NCBI RefSeq assembly: GCF_030816715.1
Contig: NZ_JAUSYH010000001.1
Span: forward strand, 5,146,001-5,210,000
Direction: 5' to 3'
Origin: Streptomyces achromogenes
Lineage (GTDB): Bacteria > Actinomycetota > Actinomycetes > Streptomycetales > Streptomycetaceae
Length of the DNA stretch: 64,000 nt
The translations under genes and the position numbers were made by a program. This document shows, in pieces, positions 24,416 through 33,314 of this stretch. A model generated the notes under the pieces. That model was given only the letters and a program-made list of their open reading frames with translations, made no database searches and was not told the origin of the DNA. The first letter of the stretch is position 1. Every line of letters starts with the position of its first letter.

Positions 24416-26351
24416 CGATGGCCTCCTTGAGCGCCGCGGCGAGCTGCTCGGCTTTGAACGGCATGCCGTTGACCTGGTTGTAGGAGTGGGCGTCGACGAG
24501 ATAGCGGGCGCGGATGAGGGTGGCGAGCTGGCCGAGGTTCATCTCGGGGACGACGACCTTGTCGTACCCCTTCAGCACCGCTGCGAGGTTGCGCGGGAAG
24601 GGATTCAGGTGACGCAGATGGGCCTGCGCGATCGGCGTCCCGGCGGCGCGCAGCCGCCGTACCGCCGCGGTGATCGGCCCGTAGGTGGAGCCCCAGCCCA
24701 GCACCAGGGTCCGGGCGGCGTGCGGGTCGTCGACCTCGAGGTCCGGGACCTCGATGCCGTCGATCTTGGCCTGACGGGTACGGACCATGAACTCGTGGTT
24801 GGCCGGGTCGTAGGAGATGTTGCCCGTGCCGTCCTGCTTCTCGATCCCGCCGATGCGGTGCTCCAGACCCGGCGTGCCGGGGATCGCCCAGGGGCGGGCC
24901 AGGGTGTGCGGGTCGCGCTTGTAGGGCCAGAAGACCTCGGTGCCGTCGGCCAGGGCGTGGTTGGGGCCCTGCGCGAACTGCACGCGCAGATCCGGCAGCT
25001 CGTCCGGCGACGGGATGCGCCACGGCTCCGAACCGTTGGCCAGATAGCCGTCCGAGAGCAGGAACACCGGGGTGCGGTAGGTGAGGGCGATACGGGCCGC
25101 GTCCAACGCGGCGTCGAAGCAGTCGGCCGGGGTGCGCGGGGCCACGATCGGCACCGGGGCCTCGCCGTTGCGGCCGTACATCGCCTGCAGCAGGTCCGCC
25201 TGCTCGGTCTTGGTCGGCAGGCCCGTCGACGGCCCGCCGCGCTGAATGTCGATCACGAGCAGCGGCAGCTCCAGCGACACGGCGAGGCCGATCGTCTCCG
25301 ACTTGAGCGCCACGCCGGGACCGGACGTCGTGGTCACCGCCAGCGACCCGCCGAAGGCCGCACCCAGCGCCGCGCCGATCCCGGCGATCTCGTCCTCGGC
25401 CTGGAAGGTGCGCACGCCGAAGTTCTTGTGCTTCGACAGTTCGTGCAGGATGTCCGAGGCCGGGGTGATCGGGTACGAGCCCAGGAACAGCGGCAGATCG
25501 GCCTGCCGGGAGGCGGCGACGAGGCCGTAGGACAGGGCCAGGTTGCCGGAGATGTTGCGGTAGACGCCGGCCGGGAAGGCCTGGGCGGCCGGGGCGACCT
25601 CGTAACTGACGGCGAAGTCCTCGGTCGTCTCCCCGAAGTTCCAGCCGGCCCGGAACGCGGCGATGTTGGCGGCCGCGATGTCGGGCTTCTTCGCGAACTT
25701 CGACTTCAGGAACTTCTCGGTGCCCTCGGTGGGCCGGTGGTACATCCACGACAAGAGACCGAGCGCGAACATGTTCTTGCTGCGCTCGGCCTCTTTACGG
25801 GTGAGGTCGAATTCCTTGAGAGCCTCGACGGTCAGGGTGGTCAGCGGGACCGGGTGGAGCTGATAACCGTCGAGGGAGCCGTCCTCCAGCGGCGAGGCCG
25901 CGTACCCGACTTTCTGCATGGCGCGTTTGGTGAATTCGTCCGTGTTGACGATGATCTGGGCCCCGCGCGGCACATCGGCGATGTTCGCCTTCAACGCCGC
26001 CGGGTTCATGGCCACCAGCACATTCGGCGCGTCGCCCGGAGTGAGGATGTCGTGATCGGCGAAATGCAGCTGGAACGACGACACCCCCGGCAGCGTTCCC
26101 GCGGGGGCGCGGATCTCGGCCGGGAAGTTCGGCAGCGTCGACAGGTCGTTGCCGAACGACGCCGTCTCCGAAGTGAAACGATCACCCGTCAACTGCATGC
26201 CGTCGCCGGAGTCCCCCGCGAACCTGATGATCACCCGGTCGAGGCGGCGGACGTCCTTCGTCCCGCCGGGCTTGCGCTGCTCTCCCACGACGGCCGCATC
26301 CGCTCCGTCGGTTCCGTCGGCCTGTTCTGCTGGGCTGACCTGACTGGTCAC
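24408..26351 (-). CDS. korA: 2-oxoacid:ferredoxin oxidoreductase, fused gamma-alpha subunit
   Basis: 647 aa. The N-terminal ~190 residues are the gamma domain (VIIRFAGDSGDGMQLTG at ~44-60). Then comes the alpha pyrimidine-binding domain: SYPITPASDILHEL (~residue 250) with the YPITP motif, EDEIAGIGAALGAAFGG and TTSGPGVALKSE. The fusion order and the linked korB match actinobacterial KorAB. GTG start with GGGAGG upstream. It probably makes the reduced ferredoxin used by partners such as the nuo2 complex downstream on the chromosome (inference). Confidence 0.94.
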   Translation of the reverse strand: MTSQVSPAEQADGTDGADAAVVGEQRKPGGTKDVRRLDRVIIRFAGDSGDGMQLTGDRFTSETASFGNDLSTLPNFPAEIRAPAGTLPGVSSFQLHFADHDILTPGDAPNVLVAMNPAALKANIADVPRGAQIIVNTDEFTKRAMQKVGYAASPLEDGSLDGYQLHPVPLTTLTVEALKEFDLTRKEAERSKNMFALGLLSWMYHRPTEGTEKFLKSKFAKKPDIAAANIAAFRAGWNFGETTEDFAVSYEVAPAAQAFPAGVYRNISGNLALSYGLVAASRQADLPLFLGSYPITPASDILHELSKHKNFGVRTFQAEDEIAGIGAALGAAFGGSLAVTTTSGPGVALKSETIGLAVSLELPLLVIDIQRGGPSTGLPTKTEQADLLQAMYGRNGEAPVPIVAPRTPADCFDAALDAARIALTYRTPVFLLSDGYLANGSEPWRIPSPDELPDLRVQFAQGPNHALADGTEVFWPYKRDPHTLARPWAIPGTPGLEHRIGGIEKQDGTGNISYDPANHEFMVRTRQAKIDGIEVPDLEVDDPHAARTLVLGWGSTYGPITAAVRRLRAAGTPIAQAHLRHLNPFPRNLAAVLKGYDKVVVPEMNLGQLATLIRARYLVDAHSYNQVNGMPFKAEQLAAALKEAIDD

Positions 26352-26633
26352 TGAACTGGACCTCCCTCGAGGCGGCTGTCCCGGAGCGCCCTTCCCGAAG
26401 GCCCTCCACGGATCAACCCTACGTCGGTAAGGGTCGCCTTCCTTCGGCCATTCGTATGACGGTCACTGTCCCGAGACGGCCCGGCACCCCCGCTAACCAT
26501 GATTTCCCGCCCCCCGGCTCTCCTCCGTCAGACGCTCCGGAATCCCGCCGCGGTTCTGTGATGTATCTCCGCCGCTTCCTCCGAGTTCCCCCCTCTGATT
26601 TCCTCACCCGACGCACGGCACAGTGCCATCTGT
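26352..26633. other. Spacer between response regulator and korA
   Basis: 282 bp, no gene seen. It should hold the korAB promoter on the minus strand. Only the palindrome noted under the response regulator stands out. Confidence 0.5.
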
Positions 26634-27305
26634 TTATGAATTCAGATAGGTGAGAACTGCCAGTACCCGGCGGTGATCTCCGTCACTCGGAGACAGTCCG
26701 AGCTTCAGGAAGATATTGCTGACGTGCTTCTCGACGGCCCCGTCGCTGACGACCAGCTGCCGGGCGACCGCCGAGTTGGTCCGCCCCTCGGCCATCAGCC
26801 CGAGGACCTCCCGCTCCCGCGGGGTGAGCCCGGCCAGCACGTCCTGCTTCCGGCTCCGGCCGAGCAGCTGCGCCACGACCTCCGGGTCCAGCGCGGTGCC
26901 GCCCTCGGCGACCCGCACCACGGCGTCCACGAACTCCCGCACCTCGGCCACCCGGTCCTTGAGGAGATATCCGACCCCGCGACTGGAACCGGCCAGCAGT
27001 TCGGTGGCGTACCTCTCCTCCACATACTGTGACAGCACCAGCACGCCGAGTCCGGGGTGTGCCTTGCGCAGTTGGACGGCGGCCCGCACGCCTTCGTCCG
27101 TGTGGGTCGGCGGCATCCGCACGTCCGCGACGACGACGTCGGGCAGCGCGCCCTCGTCGTCCAGTTCGGTGATCGTCTTGACCAGGGCCTCGGCGTCGCC
27201 GACCCCCGCGACCACGTCATGCCCACGGTCGGTGAGCAACCGGGTCAGTCCCTCCCGCAACAGCACCGAATCCTCGGCGATGACCACCCGCACCCTGTCC
27301 TCCAC
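26634..27305 (-). CDS. NarL/LuxR-family response regulator
   Basis: 223 aa. Receiver domain: acidic pair in VVIAEDSVLLREGL, phospho-acceptor Asp in DVVVADVRMPP (~residue 57), conserved Lys in GYLLKDR. The C-terminal LuxR HTH has LTPREREVLGLMAEGRTN and DGAVEKHVSNIFLKLGL. GTG at 27305 is chosen because the receiver begins within eight residues; a longer reading adds a nonconserved extension. It is downstream of two histidine kinases on the same strand and is the only regulator for both. A small palindrome GGCACAGTGCC (26617-26627) just past the stop may aid termination. Confidence 0.92.
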   Translation of the reverse strand: MEDRVRVVIAEDSVLLREGLTRLLTDRGHDVVAGVGDAEALVKTITELDDEGALPDVVVADVRMPPTHTDEGVRAAVQLRKAHPGLGVLVLSQYVEERYATELLAGSSRGVGYLLKDRVAEVREFVDAVVRVAEGGTALDPEVVAQLLGRSRKQDVLAGLTPREREVLGLMAEGRTNSAVARQLVVSDGAVEKHVSNIFLKLGLSPSDGDHRRVLAVLTYLNS

Positions 27306-27776
27306 GATCCTCGGCCCCCCAGCCGTCCACCCGTCGTTCGAACCAGTCAAGCATTTCAGCAACAGGCTCGTCTCTATCCCGCAAGAGTCGGGCCCGGGTG
27401 GAGGACGACGTGAAAACGGCCCCGGCCCACCGCCTTTTCAGCCGCCGGCCGAGGCGACGAGAGGAGGGGGCCGTGGGGCCGGGCGACGGAAGGAGAGGGA
27501 CCGGGAGCCGGCCGACGGAAGGAGAGGGACCGGGACCGGGTGACGGAAGGAGTGAATGGGAGCCCGGGAGATGGAAGGGGGGCCGGGAGCCCGGGGGATG
27601 GAAGGGGGGGCCGGGAGCCCGGGGGATGGAAGGGGGGCCGGGAGCCCGGGGGATGGAAGGAGGGGCTGGGAGCCGGGGGCGGAGAGGAGGGGGCCCGTAG
27701 CCGGGTGCTGGGAGCGGAGGGGCCGCAGCCGCGTGACGGGAGACCGGGGGAGACGAGGGCCGCGAGGCCGAAGGTC
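27306..27776. other. Spacer between kinase and response regulator genes
   Basis: 471 bp with no gene I can support. Its middle, 27487-27680, is the G-rich tandem repeat listed separately. The remainder shows no motif I recognise. Because both flanking genes are on the minus strand it is presumably transcribed as a C-rich leader or spacer. Confidence 0.5.
27487..27680. repeat. G-rich degenerate tandem repeat, ~27-bp unit, seven copies
   Basis: Units share a GGAAGG(A/G)G start and a GGGAGCC-type end. Copies at 27571, 27598, 27626 and 27653 are closest (27-28 bp); three more diverged copies begin near 27487, 27516 and 27544. The plus strand has many runs of four to seven G and could form G-quadruplexes. 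It lies between the kinase gene and the response regulator gene. Confidence 0.9.
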
Positions 27777-29237
27777 TCAGACCTGGCCGCCGCGCCAGGG
27801 CAGTTCCGCGGTGATCCGGGTGGGACCGCCCACCGGTGAGTCCACGACGAGGATCCCGTCGACCGCGTCCAGCCGTCCGGCGAGCCCGGCCAGCCCCGAC
27901 CCCCCGCCGGAGGCGTCCGCTCCGCCCACCCCGTCGTCCGCCACCTGCAGCAGCAGCCGGTCGTCCGTCCGCCACACGTCGACCGAGGCCGAGCGGGCCC
28001 CGCTGTGCTTGCTGACGTTCTGCAGCAGCTCCGAGACGGTGAAGTAGGCGATGCCCTCGATCGCCGGAGCCGGCCGCTCGGCCAGGTCCACGTCCACCCT
28101 CACCGGCACCGTGCAGCGCGAGGCCACCGAGGACAGTGCCGCGTCCAGCCCGCGGTCGGTCAGGACGGCCGGGTGGATGCCGCGCGCCAGGTCCCGCAGC
28201 TCCTGCAGCGCCGTCTTCACCTCGCCGTGCGCCTCGCCGACCATCCGCGCCGCCGTCTGCGGGTCGTCCCGCAGCTTCTCCTTCGCCATGCCGAGATCCA
28301 TCGCCAGCGCCACCAACCGGGCCTGCGCCCCGTCGTGCAGATCGCGTTCGATGCGCCGCAGATCGGCCGCCGCCGTGTCCACCACGATCCCGCGGTCGGA
28401 CTCCAGCTCCACCACCCGCGCACCCAGCGACGACGGCCCCAGCAGCCCGTGCACCAGGAGGCGGTCCACCGTCGTCAGCGCCCGCACGATCCACGGCGTG
28501 GCCAGCGTGATGAGCAGTCCCACCAGCGCCGTCACGGCGATCTCGAACGGGTTGTCGAGGTAGACGCTGTGGTGCTGGTCGCCGTAGAGCTGGATGCCGC
28601 CCTGACCGGCGTACATCGGGAAGACCCAGAACCACAGCGGATACGTCAGCATGCTCCAGCCGGCCGACCACACCGCCACCGTGACGCCGAACGAGAACAC
28701 CGCCCACGGCATGTGCAGCACCGCGTACAGGGCGTTCCGCCAGGACGTGCCGCTCTTGAGGACGGCCGCCATCCAGGCCGTCGCACCGCTTCCGCGCGGC
28801 CGCAGCGGCTCGGGGGCGGCCACCTCCAGACCGAGCAGTCCACGCGCCCGGCCCCGCTCCAGTGCCCCGAAGCCCCGGCACGCCGTCAGGCCCGCCGCCA
28901 GCACCGGGATGCCGAGGAACGTCACCAGCAGGCCCGCCCCCAGCGACACCGTCGTTACCGCGAAGGTGAACAGCACGATGCTGATGGGCAGGCTCAGCAG
29001 GACGTACAGGAGCTCCCGCCAGTGGCGCGCGGTGAGCGGCTCACGCAGTCCCGCCGGAAGCAGGTGCCGACGCTCCCGGACCCGCTGCCCGGCCTCGGCC
29101 ACAGGCCCGTACCCGCGCCCGTCACGCTCGTTCCCGTCGTGCCCCGCGTACTGGTCGTGCCGCCCGTACTGGTCGTGCTGCCCGTACTGGTCGTGCTGCC
29201 CGTACTGGTCGTGCCGGTCGTCGTACTGCGTGGTCAT
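27777..29237 (-). CDS. Sensor histidine kinase 1 (HisKA_3/NarX-like) with HDQYGQ repeats
   Basis: 486 aa. Residues 1-40 contain four HDQYG-type repeats, a low-complexity cytoplasmic tail. About four to five membrane helices follow: ~78-125 in a pair, ~180-215 and ~235-260. The dimerisation/phospho-acceptor box is RRIERDLHDGAQARLV with His at about residue 301. HATPase features are VSELLQNVSKHSGA (N-box) and ADDGVGG. No extracellular sensor domain is evident, so it probably senses within the membrane. It partners the NarL-type regulator downstream. Its kinase core is nearly identical in places to the next kinase. Confidence 0.92.
   Translation of the reverse strand: MTTQYDDRHDQYGQHDQYGQHDQYGRHDQYAGHDGNERDGRGYGPVAEAGQRVRERRHLLPAGLREPLTARHWRELLYVLLSLPISIVLFTFAVTTVSLGAGLLVTFLGIPVLAAGLTACRGFGALERGRARGLLGLEVAAPEPLRPRGSGATAWMAAVLKSGTSWRNALYAVLHMPWAVFSFGVTVAVWSAGWSMLTYPLWFWVFPMYAGQGGIQLYGDQHHSVYLDNPFEIAVTALVGLLITLATPWIVRALTTVDRLLVHGLLGPSSLGARVVELESDRGIVVDTAAADLRRIERDLHDGAQARLVALAMDLGMAKEKLRDDPQTAARMVGEAHGEVKTALQELRDLARGIHPAVLTDRGLDAALSSVASRCTVPVRVDVDLAERPAPAIEGIAYFTVSELLQNVSKHSGARSASVDVWRTDDRLLLQVADDGVGGADASGGGSGLAGLAGRLDAVDGILVVDSPVGGPTRITAELPWRGGQV
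29147..29218. repeat. Four 18-bp tandem repeats in the first kinase gene
   Basis: CGTACTGGTCGTGC(T/C)GCC units start at 29147, 29165, 29183 and 29201 and encode the HDQYGQ-type repeats of the kinase N-terminus. In-frame length (six codons) allows expansion or contraction without loss of frame. Confidence 0.95.
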
Positions 29238-29372
29238 CGGCGTCGTCCGTTCTGCTCGTCCCCGCTCATCGCGCGGCTGTCGATCCCTACCTCCCAGCCT
29301 CCTCGGCGGCCGCCGCGCGGACCATGGAGTCCGTCGGCCTCTCGGAAGGGGGGTTTTCCCTACCTCGCGCGG

Positions 29373-30593
29373 TCACGGCTTCCCGCCCCGGTCCCGCCAG
29401 GGGAGCTCCGCGGTCACCGTCGTGGGACCCCCCTCCGGCGACTCCACGACGAAGAGCCCGTCGACCGCGTCCAGCCGTTCCGCCAGCCCCCGCATCCCCG
29501 ATCCGCCGTCCAGCCGCGCGCCGCCCCGGCCGTCGTCCCACACCTGGATGAGCAGCCGGTCGTCCGTCCGCCACACGTCGACCGAGGCCGACCGGGCCCC
29601 GCTGTGCTTGCTGACGTTCTGCAGCAGCTCCGAGACGGTGAAGTAGGCAATGCCCTCGATGGCCTGCGCCGGCCTGCTCGTCAGGTCGGCGGTCACCTTC
29701 ACCGGCACCGTGCAGCGCGACGCCACCGAGGACAGTGCCGCGTCCAGCCCGCGGTCGGTCAGGACGGCCGGGTGGATGCCGCGCGCCAGGTCCCGCAGCT
29801 CCTGCAGCGCCAGCTTCACCTCGCCGTGCGCCTCCTCCACCATCGCCGCGACGACGTCGTCGGCCTGTCCCTCCAGCAGCTTCTCCTTGGCCAGACCCAG
29901 CCCCATCGCCAGGTTCACCAGCCGGGCCTGCGCCCCGTCGTGCAGATCGCGCTCGATGCGCCGCAGATCGGCGGCCGCCGTGTCGACCACGACCCCGCGG
30001 TCGGACTCCAGTTCCGCGATGCGCCGCTCCAGCTCGTCGGAGGGGGAGAGCAGACCCCGCACCATCGCCCGGTCCGCGTTGGTGAGCCCGCGCGCCAGGA
30101 ACGGCAGCACCGGCCACAGCACGAACAGCGAGGGCACCACCACGCTGAACGTGACGACGCCCCACGGCAGCCGGATCAGGTCGTACAGCACCGTGCGCCA
30201 CGCCACCGGGTCCTTCAGCGCCAGCCACAGCCGCTGCAGCAGGCCGCCCGCTCTGCGCAGCGGCAGCGGGCTCGGCTCGTCGATCCGCACCCCGAGCAGC
30301 TTGCGCGCCCGAGCCCGTTCGAACCGGCCCATCAGCCGCGCCCCGCCCAGCCCGAGCGCGAGCAACGGGAACCCCACCACCGTCACGGTCATCGCGGCCC
30401 CCGTGACGATCACCGCCATCACATAGGTGAACCCGATCAACGCCATCGGCAGATTGGTGAGCAGATGCGCGATCTCCCGCCACGTCTGGGGATCGAACGC
30501 GGCACGGGCCGGAGGCAGACGGTCGTCGTGCCCCGGGCCCGGTGGTCCGAAGGAACCCGAAGGGACGGCGGAACGGCTGGCGGAAGCGGTCAT
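29373..30593 (-). CDS. Sensor histidine kinase 2 (paralogue of the adjacent kinase)
   Basis: 406 aa. A short Pro/Ser-rich tail is followed by a membrane domain of about four helices (~50-100 and 140-180). The phospho-acceptor box is RRIERDLHDGAQARLV with His near residue 218. The ATP domain has VSELLQNVSKHSGA and WDDGRGG. Compared with kinase 1 the DHp and ATPase regions are almost the same, but the input domains differ. This is a tandem duplication feeding one response regulator. ATG at 30593, divergent from nuoA2 with a 200-bp spacer. Confidence 0.92.
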   Translation of the reverse strand: MTASASRSAVPSGSFGPPGPGHDDRLPPARAAFDPQTWREIAHLLTNLPMALIGFTYVMAVIVTGAAMTVTVVGFPLLALGLGGARLMGRFERARARKLLGVRIDEPSPLPLRRAGGLLQRLWLALKDPVAWRTVLYDLIRLPWGVVTFSVVVPSLFVLWPVLPFLARGLTNADRAMVRGLLSPSDELERRIAELESDRGVVVDTAAADLRRIERDLHDGAQARLVNLAMGLGLAKEKLLEGQADDVVAAMVEEAHGEVKLALQELRDLARGIHPAVLTDRGLDAALSSVASRCTVPVKVTADLTSRPAQAIEGIAYFTVSELLQNVSKHSGARSASVDVWRTDDRLLIQVWDDGRGGARLDGGSGMRGLAERLDAVDGLFVVESPEGGPTTVTAELPWRDRGGKP

Positions 30594-30793
30594 ACGGGCC
30601 AGCCTGCCGCCCCGTGCGACCCCGCGCCATGAGGTCTGCCGCCTTCCGCTACCGGGGGAAAACCCCCGCCTCGCGTCCCGACCTGTGACGGGCTGCTTAC
30701 CGTCTCTTTATCAGGGCCTAGACTCCCGTGCGTACAGATCGTCGAACCGGCCTGCCGCCGAAGAGGCTGAGGTCAGGGAGCGAGGGGACGGAC

Positions 30794-31201
30794 GTGCGGG
30801 AACCGACCGTCGATGTCGCGGCGGACTTTGCGGCCGACTACTTCCAGTCCTACTCCGTCGTCGGGCTGCTCGCCGTCGTCGGCGTGCTGTTCGTCGCCGT
30901 CGCCTTCGGCGCGGGACGCCTTCTGCGACCGGTGGTCCCCACCCCGGAGAAGCTTCTGACGTACGAGTGCGGAGTCGACCCCGTCGGCGAGGGCTGGGCG
31001 CACACCCAGGTCCGCTACTACGTCTACGCCTTCCTCTACGTGATCTTCGCGGTCGACTCGATCTTCCTCTTCCCCTGGGCGACGGTCTTCGCCGCCCCCG
31101 GCTACGGCACGACCACGCTCGTCGAGATGTTCGTCTTCCTCGGCTTCCTCACCGTGGGCCTGCTGTACGCATACAAGAAGGGCGTCCTGACATGGGCGTG
31201 A
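30794..31201 (+). CDS. nuoA: NADH-quinone oxidoreductase subunit A (second locus)
   Basis: Membrane subunit of a complex-I-like enzyme, 135 aa, three transmembrane helices. The conserved Q-site loop TYECGVDPVGEGWAHTQVRY (~residues 50-69) carries the NuoA cysteine and acidic residues. First gene of the ten-gene nuo2 operon. GTG at 30794 chosen after GGGAGCGAGGGG. A possible -10 box TAGACT is at 30719-30724. It overlaps nuoB by 10 bp. Confidence 0.93.
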   Translation: MREPTVDVAADFAADYFQSYSVVGLLAVVGVLFVAVAFGAGRLLRPVVPTPEKLLTYECGVDPVGEGWAHTQVRYYVYAFLYVIFAVDSIFLFPWATVFAAPGYGTTTLVEMFVFLGFLTVGLLYAYKKGVLTWA

Positions 31202-31860
31202 CGCCGGAACCGAACGCGCCCCGGCCGGCCACGCCGGAACAGGCGGCGTCGGAGCCCGTTCTGCTGCCCGAGCCGAGGCGGCTCGGCTCCCTCGCCCGAC
31301 TCGCCCCCGAGCCGATGAAGGTGATCCTGAACTGGGGCCGCCGCTACTCGCTCTGGGTCTTCAACTTCGGCCTCGCCTGCTGCGCGATCGAGTTCATCGC
31401 CGCCTCGATGGCCCGCCACGACTTCATCCGCCTCGGTGTCATCCCCTTCGCGCCGGGTCCGCGCCAGGCCGACCTGATGATTGTCTCCGGCACGGTCACG
31501 GACAAGATGGCCCCGGCCGTGAAGCGCCTCTACGAGCAGATGCCCGAGCCGAAGTACGTCATCTCCTTCGGCGCGTGCAGCAACTGCGGCGGCCCCTACT
31601 GGGACTCGTACTCGGTGACCAAGGGCGTCGACCAGATCATCCCCGTGGACGTCTACGTGCCGGGCTGCCCGCCCCGCCCGGAAGCCCTGCTCCAGGGCAT
31701 CCTCAAACTCCAGGAGAAGATCGCGCGCGAGTCCCTCGACGAGCGCTACGCCACGTCCCCCGCCCGCCCTGCCCCGTCGCGTCCCTCGACCGCGGCCCTG
31801 CAGAGCGGCCTGGTACGCCCCCCGGTGTCACCGGCGGAGCCGGCCGAGGAGGACCGATGA
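31192..31860 (+). CDS. nuoB: NADH-quinone oxidoreductase subunit B (second locus)
   Basis: Peripheral-arm subunit binding cluster N2, the electron donor to quinone, 222 aa. All cluster ligands are visible: the CysCys pair in FGLACCAIEF (~residue 60), Cys in SFGACSNCGG and Cys in YVPGCPPRPE. Residues 1-35 and the last ~35 are Pro/Ala-rich extensions not found in most NuoB. ATG lies inside nuoA; its stop overlaps nuoC (ATGA). Confidence 0.94.
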   Translation: MGVTPEPNAPRPATPEQAASEPVLLPEPRRLGSLARLAPEPMKVILNWGRRYSLWVFNFGLACCAIEFIAASMARHDFIRLGVIPFAPGPRQADLMIVSGTVTDKMAPAVKRLYEQMPEPKYVISFGACSNCGGPYWDSYSVTKGVDQIIPVDVYVPGCPPRPEALLQGILKLQEKIARESLDERYATSPARPAPSRPSTAALQSGLVRPPVSPAEPAEEDR

Positions 31861-33314
31861 CCACCACCGGGTGGCTCCCCGCCCCCGCCGAGGACCTCTT
31901 CGGCCCGGACGCCACAGCCGAGGAGTCCTACGACGTCCTGACCGTGGACGTCCCGCCGGCCGCCTGGACCGCCGCCCTGCGCGTGGCCCGCGACCGGCTG
32001 TCCTGCACCTACTTCGACTGGCTGAGCGCCGTCGACGAACCCGGCACCGGCTTCCGCGTCTCCGCGCACGTCGTGGCCCTGTCCCCGGTGCGCCGCCTGC
32101 TGGTGCGCACGACGATCCCGCACGACGCCCCGACCCTCGCCTCCGCCGTCGACGTCTACGCGGGGGCCGCCTGGCACGAACGCGAGACGCACGAGATGTT
32201 CGGCGTCGCCTTCGAAGGCCACCCCGCACTCGACCACCTCCTCCTTCCCGAGACATTCGAGGGTCACCCCCTGCGCAAGGACTTCGTCCTGGCAGCCCGC
32301 GTCGCCAAGGCCTGGCCCGGCGCGAAGGAGCCCGGCGAGTCCGAGCACGGCGGACCCAAGCGCCGGCAGATGCTTCCCCCGGGTGTCCCCGACCCCAACG
32401 AGTGGGGACCCCTGAAGGGCCAGCTCCCCCCGGCCCCGGCCCGCCCCGCCCGAACCCCGGCCGCCCGTGCGACAGGCGACCGCCCCGTCCGCCGCGCCCG
32501 CACCGCCTCCCAGGGGTCATCCAGCCAGACGGCCCCGACGGCGACACCGCCCCCGGCGACAGCGTCCGACTCCACGGGCGGCCCCGGCACGGCACCCACG
32601 CCGCCTGCGACAGCACCGCCCACCGCCGACCCGACTCCAGCGACCCCGGGCACCCCGGCGGGACCGCGCCGCGCCCGCAGCGCTTCCCAGGGCTCCGCCT
32701 CCCAGCGCCCCCAGTCCCCGGCGGCCCCCTCCGACCCCCCGGCCCGCCCCTCCACGGCCCCCCGCTCGTCCGACGCCCCCTGGCACCACGCCCGCCCCGC
32801 CTTCGACGCCCCGCAGCCGGGCGACGAGGCGCCGGCTACCCCGAAGCCGCAGGCGGACGACGAGCCGCCGGCCGCCCGGAAGTCCCAGGCGGACGACGAG
32901 GCGACGGCCGCCCCGAAGCCGCCTCCGGACGACGAGGCGACGGCTACCCCGACGCCTCAGGCAGCGGACGAGCCGTCGGCCGCCCCGACGCCTCAGGCAG
33001 CGGACGAGCCGTCGGCCGCCCCGAAGCCGCAGGCGGACGACGAGGCGACGGCTACCCCGACGCCTCAGGCAGCGGACGAGCCGCCCGCCGCCCCGAAGCC
33101 GCAGGCGGACGACGAGGCGACGGCTACCCCGACGCCTCAGGCAGCGGACGAGCCGTCGGCCGCCCCGAAGCCGCAGGCGGACGAAGAGCCGGCAGCAGAC
33201 CCGAGTCCCGAGCGTCCGAGTCGCGAGCGTCCGCGCCCTGGGCGTCCGACCTCCGAGCCCCCGAGTTCAGAGCGTCCCGCCCCCGATGACGACCCCGCAG
33301 GAGGCCCGCAGTGA
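31857..33314 (+). CDS. nuoC: NADH-quinone oxidoreductase subunit C with long repetitive C-terminal tail
   Basis: 485 aa, of which only the first ~165 are NuoC (30-kDa subunit). The family signature is WHERETHEMFGVAFEGHP (~residues 102-119) and HPLRKDFVLAAR (~136-147). The remaining ~310 residues are disordered: two copies of an RRAR(T/S)ASQGSxSQ motif, then ten 12-residue acidic repeats of the PQADDEATATPT / PQAADEPSAAPK kind, then a Ser/Arg/Pro tail. Typical NuoC is 180-240 aa. There is no NuoD domain fused here and none follows. Coupled to nuoB and nuoH by 4-bp overlaps. Confidence 0.9.
   Translation: MTTTGWLPAPAEDLFGPDATAEESYDVLTVDVPPAAWTAALRVARDRLSCTYFDWLSAVDEPGTGFRVSAHVVALSPVRRLLVRTTIPHDAPTLASAVDVYAGAAWHERETHEMFGVAFEGHPALDHLLLPETFEGHPLRKDFVLAARVAKAWPGAKEPGESEHGGPKRRQMLPPGVPDPNEWGPLKGQLPPAPARPARTPAARATGDRPVRRARTASQGSSSQTAPTATPPPATASDSTGGPGTAPTPPATAPPTADPTPATPGTPAGPRRARSASQGSASQRPQSPAAPSDPPARPSTAPRSSDAPWHHARPAFDAPQPGDEAPATPKPQADDEPPAARKSQADDEATAAPKPPPDDEATATPTPQAADEPSAAPTPQAADEPSAAPKPQADDEATATPTPQAADEPPAAPKPQADDEATATPTPQAADEPSAAPKPQADEEPAADPSPERPSRERPRPGRPTSEPPSSERPAPDDDPAGGPQ
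32847..33206. repeat. Ten 36-bp tandem repeats in nuoC
   Basis: Ten in-frame units of 36 bp (12 codons) encode alternating P-Q-A-D-D-E and P-Q-A-A-D-E repeats. Some units are near identical at the DNA level, a sign of recent expansion by slippage or unequal crossing over. Confidence 0.93.
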
